DNA from: Chloroflexi bacterium HGW-Chloroflexi-6
GTDB lineage: Bacteria > Chloroflexota > Anaerolineae > Anaerolineales > Villigracilaceae
DNA: 64,000 nucleotides
Reading direction: 5' to 3'
NCBI GenBank assembly: GCA_002840685.1
Contig: PHBU01000002.1
Span: 342,913-406,912, forward strand
This document shows positions 42,798 through 51,243 of this stretch, piece after piece. Below the pieces are notes generated by a model. The model did no database searches, had not been told where the DNA came from, and saw nothing but the letters and a program-made list of their open reading frames with translations. Within the stretch, counting starts at the first letter, position 1. The number at the start of each line of letters is the position of its first letter. The position numbers and the translations under genes are program-made.

Positions 42798-42989
42798 ATG
42801 AAAACTATTTCAACCAAGTCTGTTGGCGAAATCGTAACCCTGGTCTTCAAGGGGGTTGGCATGGCGATGGCTGTGGCTGCCGTGGTGCTGAATATTTTGG
42901 GCACTGCCAGCCTGCAAACCCAGGTACTCTTGCTTGGGATTGGCCTTGCCTGTCTGGCAATTGTGGTGCTGGATAATGAGAAGGAATAA
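42798..42989 (+). CDS. Small membrane protein, 63 aa, first gene of ABC exporter operon
   Basis: Two hydrophobic helices (VFKGVGMAMAVAAVVLNILG and TQVLLLGIGLACLAIVVL) make up nearly all of this protein. CAAGGAG lies 7 nt upstream of the ATG, and the stop is 5 nt before the ABC ATPase start, so it is a genuine operon member. Similar short proteins precede ABC-2 transporters in Chloroflexota; the role is unknown. Confidence 0.75.
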   Translation: MKTISTKSVGEIVTLVFKGVGMAMAVAAVVLNILGTASLQTQVLLLGIGLACLAIVVLDNEKE

Positions 42990-42994
42990 ATAAG

Positions 42995-43942
42995 ATGACA
43001 CTCGCTACGCTCGCAATCGATGTTCAATCTCTTCATAAATCGTTCGGTGCTTTACGAGCCGTGGACGGCGCCAGGTTTTCCGCCCAACAAGGCGAGATCC
43101 TGAGCCTGCTTGGCCCCAACGGGGCAGGAAAATCAACCACGATCTCGATGCTTTCCGGGCTGCTGGCCCCGACCAGCGGCGACGCGACCATCATGGGACA
43201 TTCCATCTTAACGGCGCCGGAATCGGCCAAGGCCTGTCTGGGCGTTGTCCCGCAGGATATTGCGCTGTATCCCGACCTGTCGGCGCGCGAGAACCTGGAG
43301 TTTTGGGGCAAGATGTACGGCCTGCGCGGCGCGGCGCTTAAACGGCGCGTGGACGAGGTGTTGGAGATCATTGGCCTGGCAGACCGCCAGAAGGATGCCG
43401 TTGGTAAGTTTTCGGGCGGGATGAAGCGCCGGGTCAACATCGGCGCGGCGCTTTTGCACAAACCGCAGGTGATCATTATGGACGAACCGACCGTTGGTAT
43501 CGACCCGCAGAGCCGCCGCCACATACTGGATAACGTCAAGGAGCTCAACCGCCAGGGCATGACCGTTCTTTATACAACTCACTACATGGAAGAAGCCGCC
43601 GAGCTTTCACATCATATCGCCATCATGGATCAGGGCAAGGTCATCGCCTATGGCACGCACGATGAGTTAATCAGGCTGGTTGGCGGGCAGACGCGCATTG
43701 ACCTGGCGTTAAATGTTGAAGGCGAAAGAGTTCTGGAAGCCTGGAAAGATGTCGATGGTGTGGAGAAACTCGACTCACTTGATGGGAAAGTTACTGTTTT
43801 GGTGGACGACTCCAATCGTGTCCTGCCGCATCTGTTCGAAGCGGCAGCCAAACTTGGGGCGCGGATCACCTCGGTCGATATTCAGGAACCCAACCTCGAG
43901 ACCGTCTTTTTGCACCTGACAGGGCGGGCTTTGCGGGATTAA
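42995..43942 (+). CDS. ABC-2 transporter ATP-binding protein
   Basis: The 315-residue ATPase has Walker A LLGPNGAGKSTT, the signature SGGMKRRVNIG, Walker B IIMDEPTVGIDP and the switch His in TTHYMEEA. A C-terminal ~80-residue extension after the nucleotide-binding domain is typical of drug-resistance ABC exporters (DrrA/CcmA-like). It pairs with two different permeases directly downstream. The divergent kinase/regulator pair probably controls it. Confidence 0.95.
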   Translation: MTLATLAIDVQSLHKSFGALRAVDGARFSAQQGEILSLLGPNGAGKSTTISMLSGLLAPTSGDATIMGHSILTAPESAKACLGVVPQDIALYPDLSARENLEFWGKMYGLRGAALKRRVDEVLEIIGLADRQKDAVGKFSGGMKRRVNIGAALLHKPQVIIMDEPTVGIDPQSRRHILDNVKELNRQGMTVLYTTHYMEEAAELSHHIAIMDQGKVIAYGTHDELIRLVGGQTRIDLALNVEGERVLEAWKDVDGVEKLDSLDGKVTVLVDDSNRVLPHLFEAAAKLGARITSVDIQEPNLETVFLHLTGRALRD

Positions 43943-43984
43943 TGGTAGGGGCGATCCACTGGGTCATCCCTATGGGAGAACAAA

Positions 43985-45265
43985 ATGAAAATTATAGATA
44001 TTGCGCTCAACGATTTGACCCGCTCCTTCCGCAGCGCTTTTGCAATCGGGATGATGGTGATCGCGCCGCTGATGTTGACCGGGTTGATCTACTTCGCCTT
44101 TGGCGGTATGTCTGGCGGAGATGTGAGTATGAATGCCATTAAGGTGGGCGTGGTCAACGCGGACAGCCTCCCGGCGGACAGCCTGCTCGATGCCCCGATC
44201 GGCGACAACATCCGCATGATGTTTTTCGATGAAAGCGTCGAATCCTGGATCGCCGCCAGCGATTACCCTGACGAAGCCTCCGCCCGCGCCGCTTTGGATA
44301 GACAGCAGATCGGTGTGGCGGTGATCATCCCGGTGGATTTTAGCGCGCGTTACCTGAGCGGTGAAAAGGATTCGCAGGTGCTGATCGTCAGCGACCCGAC
44401 CCTGTCGATTGGCCCGGCGGTGGTCGAAGATATGGTGACGATGATGGTTGACGGTGTAGCCGGCGGCGGTATCGCCATCCAAACCCTGATCGAGCGCCAG
44501 GAAGCGAACGGGACAAGAGCTGACCCGCTGCAAATCCCCGCCTGGGCCGAGCGTTATGGCAATTGGTACCGGGATTTCCAGCGCGACCTGTTTCATAACC
44601 CGGATCAAGCCGCCCTGGTGCTCTCTGCTCCTTCTGCCGGTGAAGAAGAATCCGCTGACCCGATCCAGCAGATGATGGGCCTGACGATGGCGGGGCAAAT
44701 GATTTTCTTTGCCTTTTTCACCGGGGCTTATTCTATGATGTCGATCCTGCGCGAAGACGAGGAAGGCACCCTGGCACGGCTCTTTACCACGCCGACCGAT
44801 CGCACCAATATTCTGGCAGGAAAATTCCTGGCAGTGGTGTTGACGGTTGTTCTGCAGGGGCTGGTTCTGATGCTGGCCGGTCGATTGGCTTTCGGGATCG
44901 TTTGGGGCGAGGCAGCTTCGGTTGCCCTGGCATTGATTGGGCAGGTGGCGGCGGCCTCCGGGTTGGGTGTATTGCTGATCTCGTTCGTCAAAACCACCAA
45001 ACAGGGCGGCCCGGTGTTAGGCGGTGGCCTGACGGCCCTGGGCATGCTCGGCGGCCTGTTCACGGCCAACATGCCGAACGCCATGCCAGCGGCTTTTGAT
45101 CTGCTTGCCAACTTCATTCCGCAGGGATGGGTGCTCAAAACCTGGAAGCTTGCCCTGGCCGGCTCGGCCCCCGTCGATTTGCTGCTGCCGTTTGTGGTGT
45201 TGTTGGCAATGGGTATCGTGATGTTTGCCGCCGGGGCCGTGATGTTCAAGAAGCGCTACGCATAA
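43985..45265 (+). CDS. ABC-2 family permease (first)
   Basis: The 426-residue permease has one N-terminal helix, a large extracytoplasmic domain (~50-235), then five or six helices, the layout of ABC-2 type exporters such as YhaP/NatB. The segment SILREDEEGTLARLFTTPTDR is the conserved cytoplasmic coupling helix region. It should pair with the second permease and the upstream ATPase. The substrate is unknown. Confidence 0.93.
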   Translation: MKIIDIALNDLTRSFRSAFAIGMMVIAPLMLTGLIYFAFGGMSGGDVSMNAIKVGVVNADSLPADSLLDAPIGDNIRMMFFDESVESWIAASDYPDEASARAALDRQQIGVAVIIPVDFSARYLSGEKDSQVLIVSDPTLSIGPAVVEDMVTMMVDGVAGGGIAIQTLIERQEANGTRADPLQIPAWAERYGNWYRDFQRDLFHNPDQAALVLSAPSAGEEESADPIQQMMGLTMAGQMIFFAFFTGAYSMMSILREDEEGTLARLFTTPTDRTNILAGKFLAVVLTVVLQGLVLMLAGRLAFGIVWGEAASVALALIGQVAAASGLGVLLISFVKTTKQGGPVLGGGLTALGMLGGLFTANMPNAMPAAFDLLANFIPQGWVLKTWKLALAGSAPVDLLLPFVVLLAMGIVMFAAGAVMFKKRYA

Positions 45266-45315
45266 TTATGTTGTTGGGGTGCGATTATCGCGCTCTCAAC
45301 AAGCGGAGAAACAAG

Positions 45316-46539
45316 ATGAGAATTTACGATTTAGCCCTCAAAGATTTATCCCAGATCTTGCGCGACAAGAAATCGCTCTTGTTCCTGGTGGCCATGCCGA
45401 TCGTCTTCACGTTGTTTATGGGGTTTGCCTATACATCTGGCGGCGATGAAAATGTCGATATGCGTATTCCGCTGGCGGTGGTTGGGGGATCAGATTCCCG
45501 GTTGGGTGAAATGCTGGTCGAACGGCTCGAAACGTCAGATGCTGTGAGAGTCGTCCGCATCGACCAGGCTGCTGCGCTCGAGTCCCTGCAAAAAGGGGAT
45601 GTGGCCGGGGTGTTGATCATTCCTGTCGGTTTTGGCGATCAGTCGGAGGGCGCCGCCCTGAGCGACCAGTCGAAGGGGAGTCCGCTTTCGCAGTTGGAAC
45701 TTATCGCCGATGCCAGTTCATCACAGGGGCAGTCGCTCTATCAACTGCTGCGAGGTCCGGTTTCCCAATTGATGAGCGCGGAGCAGGTTGCCCGGATCAG
45801 CGCGGACTTGCAGAACGACCCCGACGAGTTCTCCCCGGCTTTGGAACTGGCCTGGGCCAAGTGGGATGAGAATTCGCGCCTGGAACTGGTGCGGGTGGAA
45901 CAGGCTGTTGCAGCCGAGCCGGAGAGTGACTGGACGGGCGGCAACCCGTACAACCAGGCTTCGCCTGGCATCATCGTTCAGTTTGCGATCTTTGGGTTGA
46001 CCACCTCGGCCCAGATTCTGGTGCAGGAGCGCAAAAGTCGTACCTTGCAGCGCCTGATGACAACCGCGATGAAACCCTGGGAGATCGTGGCCGGTCATTT
46101 ACTGGCGATGTTTACCCTGACCTTTTTGCAGACGGCTTTGCTGGTGGTTTTTGGGCAACTGGCCCTGGGTGTGGATTACTTGCGAGAGCCGCTTGGCACG
46201 CTGCTGATTTCTGTGGCGCTCGGGCTGTGGGTGGCCTCGATGGGTTTGCTGATCGGCGTGATTGCAAAAGCCGACGATCAGGTTATCCTGTTCTCGATGA
46301 TCGCCATGTTCCTGTTCTCGGCCCTGGGCGGGACGTGGTTTCCGCTGGAAGCCTCGGGCGGCGCATTTGCGGCCATCGGGCGGCTGATGCCCTCGGCCTG
46401 GGCGATGAACGGCCTGCAGAACTTGCTTATCCGCGGGCTGGGGCTGGAAGCGACCTTGCTGCCGACCGCGATCTTACTGGCTTATGCCACCGGTTTCTTC
46501 CTGCTGGCGGTCTGGCGGTTTAGAAAAATGGAATTGTAG
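45316..46539 (+). CDS. ABC-2 family permease (second), with repeat-derived insert
   Basis: The 407-residue permease has the same layout: a membrane helix, an external domain, then the coupling segment LVQERKSRTLQRLMTTAMKPW and five helices. GCGGAG lies upstream of the ATG at 45316. Within the external domain (about residues 108-121, DQSEGAALSDQSKG) the DNA matches the interspersed palindromic repeat of this genome, so an insertion seems to have been read in frame. Confidence 0.93.
   Translation: MRIYDLALKDLSQILRDKKSLLFLVAMPIVFTLFMGFAYTSGGDENVDMRIPLAVVGGSDSRLGEMLVERLETSDAVRVVRIDQAAALESLQKGDVAGVLIIPVGFGDQSEGAALSDQSKGSPLSQLELIADASSSQGQSLYQLLRGPVSQLMSAEQVARISADLQNDPDEFSPALELAWAKWDENSRLELVRVEQAVAAEPESDWTGGNPYNQASPGIIVQFAIFGLTTSAQILVQERKSRTLQRLMTTAMKPWEIVAGHLLAMFTLTFLQTALLVVFGQLALGVDYLREPLGTLLISVALGLWVASMGLLIGVIAKADDQVILFSMIAMFLFSALGGTWFPLEASGGAFAAIGRLMPSAWAMNGLQNLLIRGLGLEATLLPTAILLAYATGFFLLAVWRFRKMEL
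45638..45678 (+). repeat. Interspersed repeat inside the second permease gene
   Basis: GATCAGTCGGAGGGC is followed by GCCCTGAGCGACCAG and TCGAAGGG. The unit resembles the intergenic copies at 32.0-33.0 kb but lies in the coding sequence and keeps the frame. Confidence 0.65.
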
Positions 46540-46546
46540 CAAAGCA

Positions 46547-46580
46547 GAACGGGCTCGCGGCACACGCCGCGAGCCCGTTG
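46547..46580. terminator. Bidirectional terminator between the exporter operon and the TSUP gene
   Basis: A 13-bp GC-rich perfect stem (AACGGGCTCGCGG and its complement) encloses CACACG. A TTTT segment follows shortly on the plus strand. Confidence 0.85.
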
Positions 46581-46617
46581 AAATTTTATCCACGGGGTAA
46601 CTTACCCGCAGGCTTAC

Positions 46618-47385
46618 TTACCCGCGGATCAGGTAAATGATGCCAACGATGAAGCCGATGCTGACCACGAGCCAGCGCAGGGTGGACGGTTTGATCGCTC
46701 CGGCCAGTTTTCCGCCCAGCCAGCCGCCGATCAGTGCGCAAATTGCCATAACCAGCACTACATTCCAAACCACATAGCCGGAAAACAGAAAAAAGACCGC
46801 CGCCGCAATATTGACGCTGAACGAAACGGCCTGTTTGAGCGCATTTAATTTCGTCAGGGATTCATCTGTGGTCAGCCCAAGCGCGGCCAGCACGATAACG
46901 CTCAGGCCTGCGCCAAAATATCCGCCGTAGACTGAGGCCAGCCCGATCGGCAGGATGCTCCAGAAGGGCGAAACCTGTTGGTGGCCTTTTTCGGTGGCGC
47001 GCTTGACCAGCCAGGCGCGAACGGGATCCTGAACCGCCAGCAGCAGTGAAGCCAAAAGGATCAGGTAGGGCACGATTTGGCGAAAAACCTTTTCACCGGT
47101 AAAGACCAATAAAATGCCGCCGAGCAGGCCGCCCACAAGGCTGGCCGGCAAGATCAGCCACAGGCGCTTCATTTGGCTTTTGATGTCGCTCCACTGTGCG
47201 AACGTGCCGCCCAGGTAACCCGGCAAAAGCGCGACTGTGTTAGTGATATTGGAAGCCACGCTTGGAACGCCAATCGCAATCAGTACGGGGAAAGATATCA
47301 GCGTTCCTCCGCCGGCCAGAGCGTTGATGACTCCGGCAGCCAGCGCGGCCAGGCCAATGAACAGGTAATCCCATCCTTCGATCAT
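46618..47385 (-). CDS. TSUP (TauE/SafE) family membrane permease
   Basis: The 255-residue protein has about eight helices in two TSUP repeats, with [17 protein letters not shown] in the first and [17 protein letters not shown] in the second, the family hallmark. Such proteins transport sulfite, sulfonates or other organosulfur anions. The substrate cannot be fixed. It starts 16 nt after the ParA gene on the same strand. Confidence 0.93.
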   Translation of the reverse strand: MIEGWDYLFIGLAALAAGVINALAGGGTLISFPVLIAIGVPSVASNITNTVALLPGYLGGTFAQWSDIKSQMKRLWLILPASLVGGLLGGILLVFTGEKVFRQIVPYLILLASLLLAVQDPVRAWLVKRATEKGHQQVSPFWSILPIGLASVYGGYFGAGLSVIVLAALGLTTDESLTKLNALKQAVSFSVNIAAAVFFLFSGYVVWNVVLVMAICALIGGWLGGKLAGAIKPSTLRWLVVSIGFIVGIIYLIRG

Positions 47386-47401
47386 ATTTTTCCTTTGGTT
47401 T

Positions 47402-48481
47402 CTAAAATCCGAGCTTGTTCCACAGGCTCGGCGGGCGTTCTTGCAACTCGGTTGGCAGTGATATTTTCTTGCTTGTTTGCAGCATGGGGCAGCCCAGGTA
47501 AGCTTGAGTCAGACAGTGGGTTGCCTGGTGCCCCAATTTTGGGGCGGCGGGTTTGCTTGCGCGGTGACAGTGATTCAGGTCACTTGGATAATTCATCACG
47601 GTTTTGAGATCATCTTTGAAGCCCAGAAATGGGCAAAATGTTTGCGCGGTTTCTTCGGTTTTTGCCGTTTTTTGTTCTGTTAACGGGATGGGCGCAACCG
47701 ATTGAACGGGCTGTTTGAAAAATGCCAGGACTTCACTGGCCAGGTTTTGGTATTGGATCGCACCGCGCGAAATCGGCCTGTAGTCAATGATTGGGGTATG
47801 GGCAGACTGTGATTCGCGAATCTTTGTGTCGATCTCGATCGTGGTCGCAAACAAATTCTCGCCGAAGCCGTTGCGAAATTCTTCCATAACAGTGCGCTGA
47901 ATTCGCGTGCGCTGGCTATACATCGTTACCAAAACGCGGTAGGCCAGATCGGGCCTACCGTTTTGGCGCACATGCCGGATAACGCGCATCATTTTTATAA
48001 GCGAATTGGCTGAAAAGAACTCCGCCTGGGTGGGGACGATGACCAGGTCGGCAGCGGTCAGAGCGTTCAGGGCATAGATATTGATTGCCGGAGCGCAATC
48101 CATGATGATGAAATCATAGCGCGCTCTGAACTGTGAGTCGAAAAGCGCGCTAAGCAAGTGGTCGTTGGCTTCCATCAGACCTTTGTCGTACCAGTCGATC
48201 TCCCCTTTGGACGGTATGATATCCAATTTTTCGTAACTTGTGGCGTGTACAAAATTTTTGACACCCAGTTTTTCGATTAATCCGGGCGTAAACAGATCTT
48301 TTGTGCCATAGGCAACACTGCTCAGGGTTATTCCTACACTGGTGGTCAGGTCAGCCTGCGCATCCAGGTCTACCAGTAAGATGTTGTGTCCCATCTTGGA
48401 GAGTGCCCGCCCCAGCGCAGAAGTGGTGCTGGTTTTTGCAACTCCGCCTTTGACGTTTGAGATGGCTATTACGTGACCCAT
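47402..48481 (-). CDS. ParA/MinD-family ATPase with C-terminal four-cysteine module
   Basis: The ATPase core (1-~255) has the deviant Walker [10 protein letters not shown] (11-19), the DLDAQAD switch and FIIMDCAPA Walker B. ParA proteins position DNA or protein cargoes. The tail (~280-335) is unusual: Cys283 (CPFLGFKDD), Cys305 (NHCHRAS), Cys323 (HCLTQAY) and Cys331 (LGCPML), in a C-x21-C-x17-C-x7-C arrangement that could bind an Fe-S cluster or zinc. I recall a similar CP-x-LG module at the ends of other Chloroflexota proteins. No ParB is adjacent, so this is an orphan ParA. Confidence 0.9.
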   Translation of the reverse strand: MGHVIAISNVKGGVAKTSTTSALGRALSKMGHNILLVDLDAQADLTTSVGITLSSVAYGTKDLFTPGLIEKLGVKNFVHATSYEKLDIIPSKGEIDWYDKGLMEANDHLLSALFDSQFRARYDFIIMDCAPAINIYALNALTAADLVIVPTQAEFFSANSLIKMMRVIRHVRQNGRPDLAYRVLVTMYSQRTRIQRTVMEEFRNGFGENLFATTIEIDTKIRESQSAHTPIIDYRPISRGAIQYQNLASEVLAFFKQPVQSVAPIPLTEQKTAKTEETAQTFCPFLGFKDDLKTVMNYPSDLNHCHRASKPAAPKLGHQATHCLTQAYLGCPMLQTSKKISLPTELQERPPSLWNKLGF

Positions 48482-48548
48482 TCACGCTCCTGATATCGTT
48501 GAATGCCTGATTTTAATCGTTTTTGTGGCGCGCCATCTTTGCAGTTCA

Positions 48549-49376
48549 TTATCGTTTCCAGATCAGTCCGCGCCCGGGTGCAAACAGGAAGGCCAGCAGG
48601 AAAAAGCCAGTCGCCACCAGCACGACCGCCGCCCCCGAGGCGATGTTGGCGTAATAGCTGACGTACAGCCCAATAACGCTTGAGATGGCCCCGAGCACAG
48701 CCGAAAACACCATCATCCGGGCCAGGCGGCGGGTCAGCAGGAAGGCGGTCGCGGCGGGTGTGACCAGCATCGCGGCCACCAGCCCGATCCCGACCGTCTG
48801 GAGCGAGATGACGACTGTCAGCGCCAGCAGTACCAGCAGCAGGATGCGGAAGAACTCTCCCGGCCAGCGCAGGGTGGCGGCCAGGGTCGGGTCAAACGAG
48901 ACCACCAAAAAGGGCCGGTAAAGCCCGACAATAACAGCCAAAACCAACAGCCCGAGAATCCCCACCATCCACAGATCGGTGGCAGAAACCCCCAGCATGT
49001 TGCCGAACAGGATATGGCTCAGATCGAGAGCGTAGGTGCGGATGGAACTGATCAGCGCCACGCCGAGTGAGAGCGCCGCCGCGAACAGGATGCCGATGGC
49101 GGTATCTTCGCGGATGGTGCCCTGGCGGGTGAACAGGCCGATCAGCAGGGCAACGATGATCGCCGCGACCAGCGCGCCGACCGTCAGGTTGCCTCCCATT
49201 AAATAAGCGATCGCCACGCCGGGAAGGATGGCGTGCGCCAGGGCATCGCCCAGGAAGGCCATGCCGCGCAGGACAACATAGCTGCCAATCACAGCGCAGA
49301 CAATGCCGACGATGACCGAAGCGGCCAGGCCACGCTGCATGAAGGTGTAAGCCAGGGGGTCAAGCAGGAAGCTCAT
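48549..49376 (-). CDS. Metal ABC transporter permease (ZnuB/MntB family)
   Basis: The 275-residue protein has about eight helices and the ABC-3 signature: VGSYVVLRGMAFLGDALAHA (core LRGMAFLGDALAHAILPG), typical of zinc/manganese/iron importers. Its start overlaps the ATPase stop by 4 nt. The substrate-binding lipoprotein of the system is not encoded nearby. Confidence 0.94.
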   Translation of the reverse strand: MSFLLDPLAYTFMQRGLAASVIVGIVCAVIGSYVVLRGMAFLGDALAHAILPGVAIAYLMGGNLTVGALVAAIIVALLIGLFTRQGTIREDTAIGILFAAALSLGVALISSIRTYALDLSHILFGNMLGVSATDLWMVGILGLLVLAVIVGLYRPFLVVSFDPTLAATLRWPGEFFRILLLVLLALTVVISLQTVGIGLVAAMLVTPAATAFLLTRRLARMMVFSAVLGAISSVIGLYVSYYANIASGAAVVLVATGFFLLAFLFAPGRGLIWKR

Positions 49377-50188
49377 GCGGCCTCCGGGTGATGATGTTCT
49401 TCGTCGCCTGGGCAGCAGTCGTCAACGATGGCGGCAACACCGTTCAGGAAGAGTACCTGCCCGCCAAAGGCGTGCTGGATCGCTTCGGTCGAGAGCGCCG
49501 TTTCGGGCGGGCCGTAGGCCACCAGCCCCTTGTTGAGCAGCAGGACGGTTTCGAAGCGTTGGGCGGCCATGTTCAGATCGTGGGTCGAGACCATGACGGT
49601 CACGCCCTGGGTTTTGAGCCGGTCGAGCAGGGACAGGGTCGCTTCCTGGGTGGATGCATCCACGCCGGTGAAGGGTTCATCCATCAGCAGGATGTGCGGC
49701 TCCTGGGCCAGGGCGCGCGCAAGGAAAACGCGCTGCTGCTGTCCGCCTGAAAGGTCGCCGATCGGGTTTTTGGCGAGGTTGGCGATGTTCATCTGTTCGA
49801 GCGCTTGGGCTACGGCGGCGTGGTCGCTCTTGTCGGGGCGGCGCGTCCAGCCCAGGCGGGCGAAGCGACCCATCATGACCACGTCCGCCACGCTGACGGG
49901 AAAACGCCAATCGACGTCTTCGCGCTGTGGGACGTAGGCCACGCAATCCTTGTGATGGCCGAGCGGTTCGCCGTGAATAAAAATCCGCCCGCTGCGCAAG
50001 GGCAGCAGACCGACCAGGGCTTTGAACAGGGTCGATTTGCCCGCGCCATTCGGGCCGACGACCGCCACCTGGCCGCCGTGCGCAACCTGTACGGATAGAT
50101 CGCGCAGAACAAGGCTGCCGTTGTAACCGACATTGATCTTGTCCAGATCAAGCCGGGCGGGTTCTTTTGTTGATGGGGGATGCGTCAC
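49373..50188 (-). CDS. Metal ABC transporter ATP-binding protein
   Basis: The 271-residue ATPase has Walker A VGPNGAGKST, the signature LSGGQQQRVFLAR, Walker B LLMDEPFTGVD and the switch in VSTHDLN. The C-terminus is rich in His, Glu and Cys (DDCCPGDEEHHHPEAA), a possible metal-sensing tail. It is the first gene of the two-gene operon. A Fur-family-like palindrome lies about 80 nt upstream. Confidence 0.94.
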   Translation of the reverse strand: MTHPPSTKEPARLDLDKINVGYNGSLVLRDLSVQVAHGGQVAVVGPNGAGKSTLFKALVGLLPLRSGRIFIHGEPLGHHKDCVAYVPQREDVDWRFPVSVADVVMMGRFARLGWTRRPDKSDHAAVAQALEQMNIANLAKNPIGDLSGGQQQRVFLARALAQEPHILLMDEPFTGVDASTQEATLSLLDRLKTQGVTVMVSTHDLNMAAQRFETVLLLNKGLVAYGPPETALSTEAIQHAFGGQVLFLNGVAAIVDDCCPGDEEHHHPEAA

Positions 50189-50257
50189 AGTGCCTCTTGG
50201 GGGAAAAATTGTTCTTCAACCATGCTCAGAGCGAATATAGTTTACCACGAAACCGAC

Positions 50258-50280
50258 TTATTGAAAAACATTATCAATAA
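50258..50280 (-). promoter_or_regulatory. Fur/Zur-family-like operator upstream of the metal ABC operon
   Basis: TTATTGA and TCAATAA form a perfect inverted repeat around 9 nt. The inner 17 nt TTGAAAAACATTATCAA match the Fur-type palindrome TTGATAATCATTATCAA at 15 positions. A minus-strand TATATT box lies at 50238-50233, so a bound repressor would overlap the -35 region. The site also covers the last codons of the PTP-like gene. Confidence 0.6.
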
Positions 50281-50720
50281 TTTCGCCCGAGCGCTGAGGT
50301 AACAAAGTTTTTCCAGATCGGATAATCGTCCAGTTGCCAGATGGTTTCCTGAACGGCGAAAGCTTTCTCTTTTTCCCAGCCCTGACGCAAAACGCGCCAC
50401 AGTGCGGTAAAGGCCGATGCCCGGTAATTTAGTGCGCAGTGGACGAGAACTTTGCGATTAAAGCGTGTATCCATTGCATCCATGAAGCGCAGCAGATCTC
50501 CGGGCTGGGGCGCTTCCCAGACAACCGGGATGTGAATATATTCCATGCCGAGCGACTGAACCAGTTCGGCCTCGTCGGGCAGGGCATTGTCGGATGTTGA
50601 CATAGCCAGGTTGATGACAACCTCGAAGCCTGCCGCCGCAACCTCGGCCAGTTCGGCGCGGGTGGGTTGGCCGCTGGTCCACAGCGAATCGTTCAAAATG
50701 GTCAGGTTGGTGATGTTCAT
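50274..50720 (-). CDS. Protein tyrosine phosphatase-like protein with CX4R loop
   Basis: The 148-residue protein resembles the DSP/DUF442 phosphatase group: SLWTSGQPTRAELAEVAAAGFEVVINL (core TSGQPTRAELAEVAAAG) at the N-terminus and the P-loop region LVHCALNYRASAF. The loop reads Cys-Ala-Leu-Asn-Tyr-Arg, one residue shorter than the usual CX5R, and this HCxxNxR form recurs in a subgroup whose activity is unproven. The ATG at 50720 lies 7 nt after the ybaK stop. Its 3' end overlaps the metal operon operator. Confidence 0.82.
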   Translation of the reverse strand: MNITNLTILNDSLWTSGQPTRAELAEVAAAGFEVVINLAMSTSDNALPDEAELVQSLGMEYIHIPVVWEAPQPGDLLRFMDAMDTRFNRKVLVHCALNYRASAFTALWRVLRQGWEKEKAFAVQETIWQLDDYPIWKNFVTSALGRNY

Positions 50721-50727
50721 TATCAAA

Positions 50728-51228
50728 CTACTCTCTGACTTCTTTCACATCCGCGATCGGGCCGCCGGTCAGCGTTTCCAGCTGGGCAGGAGTCAGCTCA
50801 AAAACGGCGTTGGGTGTGCCGGCTGCGCCCCAGATGATCTCATGTTGGAACAGGTCAGCGTCCAGCAGGGTCGTGATCGGCTGGATATGCCCGAGCGGCG
50901 GGATTCCGCCGATGACAAAGCCGGTCGCCTCGCGCGCAAATTCCGGGTCGGCGCGCCCGATCTTCTCGCCCAAAAGGGCCGAGACTTTCTTCTCGTCCAC
51001 GCGGTTTGCGCCGCTGGCGATGATCAGCACCGGCTTTCCGCTGGTTTTCCCTTTAAAGATCAGCGATTTGGCGATCTGCCCGAGGCTGACCCCGACGCGT
51101 TCGGCGGCTTCGGCGGAGGTGCGCGTGCTTTCGATGAATTCGACCACTTTCAGAGTTGTGCCGCGCTCGATCAAGGCGTTCTGCACTTTTTGAGCCGAAG
51201 CGGATAGGGTTTCACGAATTCCTTGCAT
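50728..51228 (-). CDS. YbaK/EbsC-family aminoacyl-tRNA deacylase
   Basis: The 166-residue protein has the YbaK core: IAKSLIFKGKTSGKPVLIIASGANRVDEKKV (core KSLIFKGKTSGKPVLIIASG) with the catalytic-type lysine, and GFVIGGIPPLGH. Members clear Cys- or Ala-tRNA-Pro mischarged species. GGAG lies 6 nt before the ATG. It sits between the nitroreductase and the PTP-like gene on one strand. Confidence 0.9.
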   Translation of the reverse strand: MQGIRETLSASAQKVQNALIERGTTLKVVEFIESTRTSAEAAERVGVSLGQIAKSLIFKGKTSGKPVLIIASGANRVDEKKVSALLGEKIGRADPEFAREATGFVIGGIPPLGHIQPITTLLDADLFQHEIIWGAAGTPNAVFELTPAQLETLTGGPIADVKEVRE

Positions 51229-51243
51229 AAATTCTCCTAAAAA

